A DNA stretch of 64,000 nt from Streptomyces sp. L-9-10. GTDB lineage: Bacteria; Actinomycetota; Actinomycetes; Streptomycetales; Streptomycetaceae. The translations under genes were made by a program, and so were the position numbers. Below the pieces are notes generated by a model, which worked only from the letters and a program-made list of their open reading frames with translations, was not told where the DNA came from and ran no database searches. Shown here piece by piece: positions 25,066 through 33,436 of the stretch; the first letter of the stretch is position 1, and each line of letters begins with the position of its first letter. The stretch lies in assembly GCF_004151105.1 (NCBI RefSeq), contig NZ_PHRF01000053.1, positions 1 through 64,000 of the forward strand, in the 5' to 3' direction.

Positions 25066-26124
25066 CTAGCCCCCGCTGTTGCGCGCCAGGTCCAGGGCGT
25101 AGTCCGGGTACCAGTCCCCCGCCTTGGGGCCGCCCTTGCAGTCGCCGTCCGACTCTCCCGGGCGCTTGATCCAGAGATACGCCTTGACCAGCGGGTCGCC
25201 GGTTTGCGTCGTCGGCTGTTCGCCGAGCGCCCGGCCCGGCGGGTTGCACCAGTTCTCGGCCGGATCGCCCTTCGTGTACGGGCCGTTGCCGTTGCGGCTG
25301 GTGTCGATGACGAAGGGTTTGCCGCCGACCTTCGCGGAGAGCCGCTTGCCGAAGTCCGCGCTCGCCGCGGTCGGGTAGAAGTTGGACACGTTGACCGAGA
25401 AGCCGTCCGCGTCGGCGATGCCCGCCCGCTGGAGCGGTTCGAAGAGCGCGTCCGGTGTCTGCCAGCCGGCGTTGCCCGCGTCCAGGTAGACCGAGGTCGC
25501 CGGCTGCTGCTTGAGCCGCTGGACGGCGCCCTTGAGCAGGTCGTACCGCTCCTCGTGGAACTGGCCGGGCGTGCAGCCGTCGACCAGGTGCAGGACCGCG
25601 TCGGGCTCCAGGATCACGGTCGCCCGGCGGTCGCCGATGCCCTTCGCGACCTGGTCGACCCACGCGCGGTACGCGTTGCCGTCCGCGGCGCCGCCCTTGG
25701 AGAACTGGCCGCAGTCGCGGTGCGGGATGTTGTAGAGGACGAGCAGCGCGTCGCGGTCGGCCTTCGTCGCCGCTTCCGCGAAGCCCTTGGCCTGCGTCTC
25801 GGGGGTGTCGGGGCCGATCCACTCGGCGACCGGCTGTTCGGCGATCTTCCGGATCAGAGCGGCGTTCCCGGAGTCGCCCGCGCTGTCGTACGCCGCGGCC
25901 TGACGGGCCGCCCTGCCGTCGGGGTTGACCCAGTACGGCGCGTCCGCCTTGGGCCGCTGGCCGATCGGCGCCGGCTTCGCACCGCCGCCCTCACCGCCGT
26001 CGCCGTCACCGTCGCCGTCGGACGAACAGCCCGCGAGCAGCAGCACCGCCCCGGCCGCCGCCACACCGGCCCGTACGCGTCCGGCCCCGGCGCCACGGCC
26101 GCGACCGGAATAACTGCCGTACAT
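25066..26124 (-). CDS. cslZ: Secreted GH6 endoglucanase (CslZ), lipoprotein
   Basis: A 352-residue family-6 glycoside hydrolase that cuts beta-1,4-glucan with inversion. The N-terminus has a hydrophobic stretch ending in lipobox LLAGCSSDG, so it should be anchored in the membrane's outer face, followed by a Gly/Asp linker. Catalytic-domain markers are LLVLYNIPHRDCGQF with the acid-type Asp, VILEPDAVLHL and the C-terminal IKRPGESDGDC. It is convergent with glxA. In streptomycetes cslZ sits beside cslA-glxA and is proposed to trim or release the CslA polymer, like BcsZ in cellulose operons. Confidence 0.92.
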   Translation of the reverse strand: MYGSYSGRGRGAGAGRVRAGVAAAGAVLLLAGCSSDGDGDGDGGEGGGAKPAPIGQRPKADAPYWVNPDGRAARQAAAYDSAGDSGNAALIRKIAEQPVAEWIGPDTPETQAKGFAEAATKADRDALLVLYNIPHRDCGQFSKGGAADGNAYRAWVDQVAKGIGDRRATVILEPDAVLHLVDGCTPGQFHEERYDLLKGAVQRLKQQPATSVYLDAGNAGWQTPDALFEPLQRAGIADADGFSVNVSNFYPTAASADFGKRLSAKVGGKPFVIDTSRNGNGPYTKGDPAENWCNPPGRALGEQPTTQTGDPLVKAYLWIKRPGESDGDCKGGPKAGDWYPDYALDLARNSGG

Positions 26125-26279
26125 CCACTCCCCCTTGGTGCACCGTCACTGTGTCGCCGTCACTGCGTCCGGGATCCGGGGCCCGGGGTCCTGGGTCCTG
26201 GGCAGCCCTCCCCCGGCCCCCCGACCGGGCCCGCCCGGTCGTCGCCAATCCTGGCATACCGGTCCCGGGCCGGGCCGCA

Positions 26280-26957
26280 TCAGCTGTCACGCGGCTCGCT
26301 CACTCCCGTCAGATACGCCGAGACCACCACATTCGCCGTGTAGGAGTCCGTCGCGCGGTCGAAGGTTCCACCGCAGGTGATCAGCCGCAGCTCCGCGCGG
26401 GACTTCTTGTGCGGCCCGTAGACCTTGTGCGCGTCGAAGCGGTCCCTGCCGAAGACCCGCACCTCATCGATGGTGAACTCGGCGGTCCTCCCGTCGGCCC
26501 TGGCCACCCGGATCTTCGCGCCGGGCCGGGCCGCGCTCAGCCCGTGGAACACGGCCGGTTTCGTCTCGGTGTCGGCGTGGCCCACGAAGAGCGCGGCGCC
26601 CTCCGCGCCCGGCTGGACCCCGGCTCCGTACCAGCCGACCGCGCGCGGTGTCGCGTACGGCGGCGGATCGATCGCCCCGGTGCCATCGAGCCCCCGGGTC
26701 ACGACCGGCGCGTCGATCCCTATCGACGGCACCTCCAACCGCCGCGGCTCCGCCGGGTCCAGCGGGGCACGGGCCGGGGGCCGCGCCGCCCCCTGCGGAC
26801 GGCCGACCGCCGCCACATCGCCGGTGGTGAGCGCGGACCACCCGCCGGGTCCCTCGCCGGCGTCGCGGCCCCAGAGCCAGAGCACCAGCAGCAGGACGGC
26901 CCAGGTCACTCCGGCCAGCAGTCTGCCGACGCCCGGGGTGGCGCTCCGGCCGGGCAT
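26280..26957 (-). CDS. Sortase (class F type)
   Basis: A 225-residue membrane-anchored transpeptidase. After one N-terminal transmembrane segment (about 11-30) and a Pro/Ala linker, the sortase barrel (about 72-220) has the catalytic His127 (VGHADTE), Cys195 (LITCGGTFD) and Arg201. The IGIDAPV start and the ITCGG motif fit actinobacterial class F better than class E. The start at 26957 lies two bases after the stop of the preceding exported-protein gene (TGATATG), so they are one operon. It probably anchors or crosslinks specific secreted proteins; the LAxTG protein at 35609-36691 is a possible substrate. Confidence 0.86.
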   Translation of the reverse strand: MPGRSATPGVGRLLAGVTWAVLLLVLWLWGRDAGEGPGGWSALTTGDVAAVGRPQGAARPPARAPLDPAEPRRLEVPSIGIDAPVVTRGLDGTGAIDPPPYATPRAVGWYGAGVQPGAEGAALFVGHADTETKPAVFHGLSAARPGAKIRVARADGRTAEFTIDEVRVFGRDRFDAHKVYGPHKKSRAELRLITCGGTFDRATDSYTANVVVSAYLTGVSEPRDS

Positions 26958-26958
26958 A

Positions 26959-27621
26959 TCAGTCCGAGTCCCGGTCGGAGTGGCGCGAGCGCCGTGCGCT
27001 CCTGAGGGCCACGGCGACCGCCGCGACACCCGCCAGGACCAGGCCGATCACCGCGTGCGGGGTCCCGGGCCCGGTCGCCTCGGCGGCCGTCCGCGCGTCT
27101 GTCCGTAGGTCCGTCCGTACGTCGCCCGCGGCCCGTACCTCGTGTACGTCACGTACGTCGCCCACGTCCGTGGCCACGTCCGCGGCCAGGGGCGCCGTAC
27201 CGCCGCCGCCCGCCCGGACCGGTGCGACGGGACTGGCGTGCTGCTCGGGCCGGTCCTGCCCGGCATGGGCGACGACCTCGAAGCGGCCCGCGCCCGCGTG
27301 ACCATGACCGTCGCAGCGCACGTCGATCTCGTATCCGCCCTCCTTGACGGAGGATCCGATGACGGTGGATCCGGTCAGCGCGCCGCCGGCGCGGTCTCTC
27401 AGCTCCGCGCCGGCGACGAAGGCCCGCGACACGGCGGCTCCCGAGCCGTTCCGGCAGCCCTCGGCCCTGATCTCGATCTCGCCGCCCGGGGCGACGGCGG
27501 ACGGGGTGACCGTGACCCGTACGGAATCGTGGGCCTGCGCGGTGACGGCGCCGAGGACGGGCGTGGCCACCAGCACGGCGACCGCCCCCGCGCCACGGAG
27601 AGCGAGCAACCCTGAACGCAT
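26959..27621 (-). CDS. Exported, C-terminally anchored protein linked to sortase
   Basis: A 220-residue protein with a signal peptide (about 1-31, ending TAQAHD). It has an Ig-like beta domain (VRVTVTPSAVAPGGEIEIRA, with two cysteines, C56 and C103, that could pair). A long low-complexity linker follows (Asp/Val/Arg-rich, DVATDVGDVRDVHEV), then a C-terminal transmembrane helix and an Arg-rich tail. AGGAGG lies 8 bases before the ATG at 27621. There is no classical LPxTG or LAxTG motif, so it is probably a membrane partner rather than a sortase substrate. Similar proteins commonly precede class F-type sortases in streptomycetes. The function is not known. Confidence 0.72.
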   Translation of the reverse strand: MRSGLLALRGAGAVAVLVATPVLGAVTAQAHDSVRVTVTPSAVAPGGEIEIRAEGCRNGSGAAVSRAFVAGAELRDRAGGALTGSTVIGSSVKEGGYEIDVRCDGHGHAGAGRFEVVAHAGQDRPEQHASPVAPVRAGGGGTAPLAADVATDVGDVRDVHEVRAAGDVRTDLRTDARTAAEATGPGTPHAVIGLVLAGVAAVAVALRSARRSRHSDRDSD

Positions 27622-27737
27622 CGTGTACCTCCTGGTACACGACAGACTCACGCGCGCCGCGGGTTTTCGCATCCTCAGCGCGCGGTCACTCGCTCATACG
27701 CCGCACGGACACACTCAGACGCCCCGCGGACGCGTCC

Positions 27738-28517
27738 TCAGACGCGGTCGATCAGATCGGCGATCGAGTCGACGATCGTCGACGGGCGGAACGGGTAGCG
27801 GTCCACATCGCCGGGGGTGGTCACGCCGGTCAGCACCAGGAAGGTCTCCATCCCGGCCTCCAGCCCGGCCAGCACATCGGTGTCCATCCGGTCACCGATC
27901 ATCGCGCTGGTCTCGGAGTGCGCGCCGATGGCGTTGAGCCCGGTCCGCATCATCAGGGGGTTGGGCTTGCCCGCGAAGTACGGCTCCTTGCCGGTGGCCT
28001 TGGTGATCAGCGCGGCGACGGCGCCGGTCGCGGGCAGCGGTCCCTCGGTCGAGGGGCCGGTCTCGTCGGGGTTGGTGCAGATGAACCGCGCTCCGCCGTT
28101 GATCAGCCGGATCGCCCTGGTCAGCGCCTCGAAGCTGTAGGTACGGGTCTCGCCGAGCACCACGTAGTCCGGCTCGTGGTCGGTGAGGATATAGCCGATG
28201 TCGTGCAGGGCCGTGGTCATCCCGGCCTCACCGATGACATACGCCGTACCGCCGGGCCGCTGGTCCTCCAGGAACTTGGCGGTGGCGAGCGCGGAGGTCC
28301 AGATGTTGTCCACGGGCACATTCAGCCCCATCCGGGCCAGCCGGGCCTGGAGATCGCGCGGGGTGTAGATGGAGTTGTTGGTGAGGACGAGGAACGGCCT
28401 GCCCGACTCCCGCAGTCGCTTGATGAACTCGGCGGCGCCGGGGATCGGGACGCCCTCATGGATGAGGACGCCGTCCATGTCGGTGAGCCAGGACTCGATC
28501 GGCTTGCGCTCTGCCAC
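27738..28517 (-). CDS. HAD-IIA family sugar-phosphatase-like hydrolase (NagD type)
   Basis: A 259-residue phosphatase of the haloacid dehalogenase superfamily, subclass IIA. Motif I is WLTDMDGVLIHEG with the nucleophile and acid/base aspartates, motif II VLTNNS, motif III Lys within the region near KPNPLMM, and motif IV IGDRMDTDVLAGLEAG. It probably removes phosphate from small sugar or nucleotide phosphates in the cytoplasm. The start is GTG with GGAGAAC upstream. It stands alone, separated from the phosphonate operon's terminator. A contribution to that pathway is possible but not indicated. Confidence 0.88.
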   Translation of the reverse strand: MAERKPIESWLTDMDGVLIHEGVPIPGAAEFIKRLRESGRPFLVLTNNSIYTPRDLQARLARMGLNVPVDNIWTSALATAKFLEDQRPGGTAYVIGEAGMTTALHDIGYILTDHEPDYVVLGETRTYSFEALTRAIRLINGGARFICTNPDETGPSTEGPLPATGAVAALITKATGKEPYFAGKPNPLMMRTGLNAIGAHSETSAMIGDRMDTDVLAGLEAGMETFLVLTGVTTPGDVDRYPFRPSTIVDSIADLIDRV

Positions 28518-28580
28518 TGGACTGTTCTCCGCTCTGCGGTGGCCAATAATGCACGGTCCGACACGCCCAGCCTAACCAGG

Positions 28581-28619
28581 GCGTGCGGTGGACGGCACAG
28601 GGTCCCGTCCACCGCACGC
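28581..28619 (-). terminator. Strong hairpin ending the phosphonate operon
   Basis: GCGTGCGGTGGACGG (28581-28595) and CCGTCCACCGCACGC (28605-28619), a perfect 15-bp stem with a 9-base loop. It lies 24 bases past the stop of the last gene of the operon (minus strand). No clear T-run follows, as is common in streptomycetes. Confidence 0.65.
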
Positions 28620-28642
28620 GGGCCGCCGCCGGGGCCGGCCGG

Positions 28643-29713
28643 TCAGCTGCCGGTGGCCGACTTCCAGGCGTCTATGTACGCGTCGAGGTTCTTCTCGATG
28701 TCGTTCCAGTCCGGCTCGAAGATCTCGACTCCGTCGATCAGCTTCGTGAGCGCGACGGCGTTGACGTCGGTGGGCTTGATGTCCGTACGGGCCGGGAAGC
28801 CGCCGCCGATCTCGCTGACCTGCCGCTGCGCCCGCTCGGCCAGCATGAAGTCGAGGAGCTTCTTGCCGTTGGCGCTGTGCGGGGCCTTGCTGACCAGACC
28901 GGCCGCGTAGGGCAGTGCGAAGGTGGTGGGCCTGCCGCCGTCCTTCGCCGGGAACCAGATGCCGAGGTTCGGCATGGACCTGGCCTGCGCGAAGTTCATC
29001 TGGACGTCTCCGTTGGCCACCAGGATCTCGCCCTTGTCGACCTTGGGCGCGAGCTTGGAGGTGGAGGACGACGGGCCGACGTTGTTGGCCTGGAGCTTCT
29101 TGAGATAGGCCATCGCCGGCTCCTTTCCGCCGAAGTCGTGCATGGCCTTGATGACCACGGCCGTACCGTCGCCCGCGACGCCGGGCGTCGAGTACTGGAG
29201 CTTGTTCTTGTACGCCGGGTCGAGCAGGTCCTCCCAGGTGGTGGGCGCCTGCTTCGGTTCCTTGGTGTTCCGGATGAAGCCGAAGTAGTTGTTGACGACC
29301 GCGGTCCAGGTGGAGTCGGCCGACCTGCCGGCCGCGTCGAGGTGCTCGGCGCCGCGCGGATCGTACGGCTGGAGCAGCCCCTTGGCGTCGGCCTGCTGGA
29401 TGAACGGCGGGAGGGTGACGAGGACATCGGCCTGGGTGTTGGACTTCTCGCGGACGGCGCGCTGTACGACCTCGCCGGATCCGCCCTCGACGTAGTCGAC
29501 CTTGATGCCGGTCTCCTTCTCGAAGTCCTTGAAGACCTGGTCGTACCAGCCGTCGCCGTTCTCGCCCTTGAGTCCGTCGGCGCTGTAGACGGTGACGGAC
29601 TTCTCGTCCGAGGCGGTGGAGGAGGAGCCGCAGCCGGTGAGGGAGAGGGCGAGGACGAGACCGCCCGCGAGCAACGGCACGGCGGGGAACGGCTGGTGGG
29701 TGAAGGCGCGCAT
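28643..29713 (-). CDS. 2-Aminoethylphosphonate-type ABC transporter, substrate-binding lipoprotein
   Basis: A 356-residue family-1 (iron/phosphonate-like) binding protein. The lipobox is LSLTGCGSS after a hydrophobic signal (about 12-27), so it is membrane-anchored by lipid. VTVYSADGLKGENGDGWYDQ and FEKETGIKVDYVEGGSGEV are typical of the 2-aminoethylphosphonate (PhnS-like) subgroup, as is the closing region ALTKLIDGVEIFEPDWNDIE. AGGAGAAG precedes the ATG at 29713. It is the last gene of the operon, 14 bp after the second permease. It delivers the phosphonate to the two permeases. Confidence 0.86.
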   Translation of the reverse strand: MRAFTHQPFPAVPLLAGGLVLALSLTGCGSSSTASDEKSVTVYSADGLKGENGDGWYDQVFKDFEKETGIKVDYVEGGSGEVVQRAVREKSNTQADVLVTLPPFIQQADAKGLLQPYDPRGAEHLDAAGRSADSTWTAVVNNYFGFIRNTKEPKQAPTTWEDLLDPAYKNKLQYSTPGVAGDGTAVVIKAMHDFGGKEPAMAYLKKLQANNVGPSSSTSKLAPKVDKGEILVANGDVQMNFAQARSMPNLGIWFPAKDGGRPTTFALPYAAGLVSKAPHSANGKKLLDFMLAERAQRQVSEIGGGFPARTDIKPTDVNAVALTKLIDGVEIFEPDWNDIEKNLDAYIDAWKSATGS

Positions 29714-29727
29714 AACGTGGTCTTCTC

Positions 29728-30525
29728 CTAGCGGAAAGTGGCTTTGGTGCGGATACGGGAAAGGGCGAGCAGCACCAGCAGCGTCGTGCCCATCAGGACG
29801 ACGGCGAGGGCCGAGCCGGTGAAGAGGGAGCCGCGGTCGGTGGCGGTGAAGATCCGTACCGGCAGGGGCATCCAGTCGGGCGGATAGAGCATCATCGTGG
29901 CGCTCAGCTCGCCCATGGAGAGGGCGAAGCAGAGGCCGGCGGCGGCGTTGAGCGACGGCAGCAGGAGCGGGATCCGCACCCGCCACAGCACGTACGAGGG
30001 ACGGGCGCCGAGCGACGCGGCCGCCTGTTCGTACATCGGGTCGAGCCGCCGGACGGCCGCCGACACCGACTGCTGGGCGAACGCCGTGACCAGCACGGTG
30101 TGCGCCAGGATCACGATCCAGCGCGTGCCGTTCAGCAGCAGGGGCGGCCGGCTGAACGCGACCAGTACGGCGAGCCCCACGACGACCGACGGCACGGCGA
30201 CGGGCAGCATGAACAGCGCGTCGAGGAGGCGGCGTCCGCGCCGTTCGAGCGCGGCTCCGGCCAGCGCGGCCCAGGTCCCGATGGTCAGCGCCAGCAGGCT
30301 CGCGGTGACGGCCGTGATCAGGCTGGTCGTCAGGGCCTGGAGCGATTCCCCTCGTACGGCGGCGCTGTAGTGCCCGGCGGTCGGCCCGGAGGGCAGCGCG
30401 CCCGACCAGTTGGTGGAGAACGACGCGGCGACCACGACGAGCAGCGGCAGCGCGAAGAGCGGGAGGAAGAGGACGAGGAAGCCACCCCAGGCGGCCCATC
30501 GTCCCGTACGGCTATGCACCAGCAC
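29728..30525 (-). CDS. 2-Aminoethylphosphonate-type ABC transporter permease (second)
   Basis: A membrane permease of about 265 residues with six hydrophobic spans (for example FLVLFLPLFALPLLVVVAASF and LLDALFMLPVAVPSVVVGL). The EAA-like loop is YEQAAASLGARPSYVLWRV, which contacts the ATPase. The start is taken as GTG at 30525, with GGTGG 6 bases upstream and inside the end of the first permease gene; a GTG two codons later is equally possible. It is translationally coupled to its partner permease. Confidence 0.83.
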   Translation of the reverse strand: MLVHSRTGRWAAWGGFLVLFLPLFALPLLVVVAASFSTNWSGALPSGPTAGHYSAAVRGESLQALTTSLITAVTASLLALTIGTWAALAGAALERRGRRLLDALFMLPVAVPSVVVGLAVLVAFSRPPLLLNGTRWIVILAHTVLVTAFAQQSVSAAVRRLDPMYEQAAASLGARPSYVLWRVRIPLLLPSLNAAAGLCFALSMGELSATMMLYPPDWMPLPVRIFTATDRGSLFTGSALAVVLMGTTLLVLLALSRIRTKATFR

Positions 30526-31486
30526 TGCGAGCCACCATTCGGTAGACGGCGTACAGCCCGACGGAGAGCGCGACATTGACGACGGCGACCACGCAGGCGG
30601 CCGGATAGTCGGATTCGAGGATCGCCTTGCTGTAGACGAGCGCCGGCAGGGTCGTGACGCCCTTGGCGCCCGTGAAGAGCACGATGCCGAACTCGTTGAG
30701 GCAGAGGACGAGGACGAGACTGCCGCCGGCGGCGAGCGCGGGCAGCGCCTCGGGCAGGATGACCCGCCGCACGATCCTGGCCGGCCGGGCACCGAGCGAG
30801 GACGCCACTTCGAGCTGCGCGGTGTCGAGTTGGGAGAAGGCGGCGAGCAGCGGGCGTATCACGAAGGGCGTGAAGTACGTGATCTCCGCGAGGAGCACGC
30901 CCCAGGGAGTGGTCAGGAATTGGACCGGCCCGGACGCCGCGCCCGTGAGGTCCGCCCAGGCGCCGTTGACCATGCCGGCCGTGCCGTAGATGAACAGCAG
31001 CGCGAGTGTGATCAGGAAGGACGGGAAGGAGAGGAAGACATCGATGAAGCGGGCGACGGCCCGGCTGCCGGGGAACGGTACGAAGGCGATGACCAGGGCG
31101 AGGGCGAAGCCGAGGACCAGACAGCCGGCGGTCGAGCCGAGGGCCAGCCAGACCGTGGTGGTGAGCGCCTCGCGAAAGGCCTCGGAGGCGAAGACCTCGG
31201 TGTACGGCTCGATCGAGGTGCCGCCCTCGTCGGGGGAGAAGGACTGCCGGACGACCAGGGCGAGCGGATAGAGGAAGAAGAGACCGAGGGCGGCGACGGG
31301 AGGCAGGACCCAGAGAAGCCTCCGGCCGCGCCGGGTTCCACGGGTCTTCGGCGTCTCACGGTCCCTACGCGTCGCGCGGTCCTTCGGCGTTTCGTCGCGG
31401 TCCCGCGTCCCGTCGCGGTCGTTCCGCGTCCCGGGCCGCCGTACGGACTCCCGCTCCGCCACCTCACCGGGCACGGCGCTAGACAT
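30512..31486 (-). CDS. 2-Aminoethylphosphonate-type ABC transporter permease (first)
   Basis: A permease of about 324 residues. The N-terminal about 50 residues are charged (many Arg, Asp, Thr). Six membrane spans then begin at LLWVLPPVAALGLFFLYPL. The EAA-like loop is LEVASSLGARPARIVRRVIL. The ATG at 31486 overlaps the ATPase stop by 8 bp; a GTG three codons upstream is the alternative. It forms the pore with the second permease, whose gene start lies inside its end. Confidence 0.84.
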   Translation of the reverse strand: MSSAVPGEVAERESVRRPGTRNDRDGTRDRDETPKDRATRRDRETPKTRGTRRGRRLLWVLPPVAALGLFFLYPLALVVRQSFSPDEGGTSIEPYTEVFASEAFREALTTTVWLALGSTAGCLVLGFALALVIAFVPFPGSRAVARFIDVFLSFPSFLITLALLFIYGTAGMVNGAWADLTGAASGPVQFLTTPWGVLLAEITYFTPFVIRPLLAAFSQLDTAQLEVASSLGARPARIVRRVILPEALPALAAGGSLVLVLCLNEFGIVLFTGAKGVTTLPALVYSKAILESDYPAACVVAVVNVALSVGLYAVYRMVARSAGA

Positions 31487-32672
31487 CGGGGCCACCGATC
31501 CCCGCGCCCGCGGGCAGCAGCACCGCGTCCTCGGGCGCGAAGTGCACGGTCACCTCGTCGCCGAGGGCCGGGGGCTCGCGCAGTTCCCGGACGTCCGCCT
31601 TGAGCCGGTGGCCGGCCACCTCCACGTACAGCCGGTGGGTGGAGCCGCGCCACTGCACCTCGGCGACCGTGCCGCGCAGGGCGTTGGGCCCGGCGCCCAG
31701 GCCGACGAGGTGCGGGCGTACGCAGAGGGTCGCCGTGGCGCCCCGCGCCGCGTCGCCGGTCGCGACCTCGATCTCCGTACCCGCGAAGCCGACCCCGGCC
31801 GCGCCGACCGTGACGGGCAGCAGGTTCGCGTTGCCGACGAAGGACGCCGTGAACTCGGAACGGGGGTTGCGGTACAGCTCGCGCGGGGTACCGCAGTCCG
31901 TCAGCCGCGCCCGGTCCATGACGGCGATCCGGTCCGCCAGGGTGAGTGCCTCGACCTGGTCGTGGGTGACATACAGGACGGAGACATCGGGCAACTCGCG
32001 GTGCAGCCGGGCCAGTTCGGCGAGCATTCCGGAGCGCAGCCGCGCGTCGAGCGCGGAGAGCGGCTCGTCGAGGAGCAGCACCCGGGGGCGGATGGCGAGC
32101 GCGCGGGCGATGGCGACGCGCTGCTGCTGACCGCCGGAGAGTTCGCGCGGGTAGCGCCGGGCGTACGCGGCCATGCCGGTCAGTCCGAGCGCCTCGGCGA
32201 CCCGGCCGGGGATCTCGCCCCTGGGGACCTTCGGGTCCCGCTGCGCCTTGAGCCCGAAGGCGACGTTCTCCTCGACCCGCAGATGCGGGAAGAGCGCGTA
32301 CTGCTGAACGACCATGCCGATGCCGCGCCGGTACGGCGGCAGGTCGGTGACGTCCCGGCCGCCGATGAACACCCGCCCGGCGGCGGGACGTACGAATCCG
32401 GCGACGGCGCGCAGCGCGGTCGTCTTGCCGGAGCCGGAGGGGCCGAGGAGCGCCATGAACTCCCCCGGCTCGACGGTCAGATCGAGGGAGTCGAGGACGG
32501 TCGTCCCGCCGTACGCGACGGAGACGCCGTCGAAGCGGATGCCGCCGCGCGGGGACAGGGACGGGGACTCGGACGGGGACGCGGGGGTGGGGGTGGGGGT
32601 GGGGGTGGGCGAGGGACCGGCATCCGGCGTGGCTTCGGAGGTGGCGTCCCCGACCACGGGGTCGGTGGTCAT
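31479..32672 (-). CDS. 2-Aminoethylphosphonate-type ABC transporter ATP-binding protein
   Basis: An ATPase of about 397 residues with a C-terminal TOBE-type regulatory domain. It has Walker A GPSGSGKTT, Q-loop VVQQYALFPHLRV, signature LSGGQQQR, Walker B VLLLDEPLSALD and switch His in VTHDQ. The C-terminal part (about 270-397) has strands such as TLCVRPHLVGLG and AEVQWRGSTHRLYVEV. The first about 40 residues are an extra Thr/Pro tract (PTPTPTPTP) encoded by GGGGGT-type repeats near 32588-32610, likely slippage-prone. The ATG overlaps the stop of the phosphonatase-like gene (TGATG); a GTG one codon earlier is possible. Confidence 0.86.
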   Translation of the reverse strand: MTTDPVVGDATSEATPDAGPSPTPTPTPTPASPSESPSLSPRGGIRFDGVSVAYGGTTVLDSLDLTVEPGEFMALLGPSGSGKTTALRAVAGFVRPAAGRVFIGGRDVTDLPPYRRGIGMVVQQYALFPHLRVEENVAFGLKAQRDPKVPRGEIPGRVAEALGLTGMAAYARRYPRELSGGQQQRVAIARALAIRPRVLLLDEPLSALDARLRSGMLAELARLHRELPDVSVLYVTHDQVEALTLADRIAVMDRARLTDCGTPRELYRNPRSEFTASFVGNANLLPVTVGAAGVGFAGTEIEVATGDAARGATATLCVRPHLVGLGAGPNALRGTVAEVQWRGSTHRLYVEVAGHRLKADVRELREPPALGDEVTVHFAPEDAVLLPAGAGIGGPDV

Positions 32673-33436
32673 CACTCCGCCTCCGCCGCGGCGAGGGCGG
32701 CCGGCAGACCGGCGACCGACGTCAGGACATGCGTCGCGCCGTTCGCCTCCAGCGCGTCCCGGTCATGAGCACCGGTGAGCACGCCCGCGACGATCCGCGC
32801 GCCGGACCGTACCCCGCTGAGCATGTCGTACGACGTGTCACCGGCGACCGCGATCTCCCGGACCCCGTCGGCCACGCCGGTGCGCAGGAAGGCCGCGAGC
32901 ACCATGTCCGGGTACGGGCGCCCGCGCCCGCCCGCGTCGGCCGGGCAGAGGGTCAGCTCCACCAGGTCCCGCCAGCCCAGGGCGTCGAGGATCGCGTCCT
33001 GGGTGACGCGGGCGAAGCCCGTGGTCAGCACCACCGTCCGGCCCGCGGCGCGCAGTTCCTCGATGGCGTCGCGCGCACCGGCCACGGGCGCGATGTGCCC
33101 GGCGGCGACCAGCTCCCCGTACGCCGCCTCGAAGGCCGTGTTCGCCTGCTGGGCCTTCGCCTCGTCGCCGAAGAGATGCCGGAAGACGGAGATCTTGGAC
33201 TCGCCCATGGTGGCGCGCACATGACCGAGCATCGACTCCGGCTCGGCGCCCATCCGGCGCACCGCCGCCGAGAACGCGCGCTCGACGAGTCCGCCGTCGG
33301 CGACCGTGGTGCCCGCCATGTCCAGCACGACGAGCTTGATCGCGTCGATCGCGCCCTTGGTGCTGTCGGCCGGCTTCCCCGTCCCGTTCGGCATGTTCGG
33401 CTTGTTCACCTTGCTCGCCTCATTCACCTTGCTCAC
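32672..33436 (-). CDS. Phosphonatase-like HAD hydrolase (TIGR03351 type)
   Basis: A 254-residue HAD-superfamily enzyme related to phosphonoacetaldehyde hydrolase, which splits the C-P bond of phosphonoacetaldehyde. The nucleophile motif is VVLDMAGTTVADGG, where classical PhnX has a DWAGT-type motif. The cap region follows, then motif II LTTGFARVT and the substrate-binding PYPDMVLAAF with AVAGDTSYDM. Whether the Schiff-base lysine of true PhnX is present cannot be settled by eye, so the name is kept broad. The start is GTG at 33436, overlapping the oxidoreductase stop as GTGA. Its place in the operon supports a role in breaking down the imported phosphonate. Confidence 0.82.
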   Translation of the reverse strand: MSKVNEASKVNKPNMPNGTGKPADSTKGAIDAIKLVVLDMAGTTVADGGLVERAFSAAVRRMGAEPESMLGHVRATMGESKISVFRHLFGDEAKAQQANTAFEAAYGELVAAGHIAPVAGARDAIEELRAAGRTVVLTTGFARVTQDAILDALGWRDLVELTLCPADAGGRGRPYPDMVLAAFLRTGVADGVREIAVAGDTSYDMLSGVRSGARIVAGVLTGAHDRDALEANGATHVLTSVAGLPAALAAAEAE

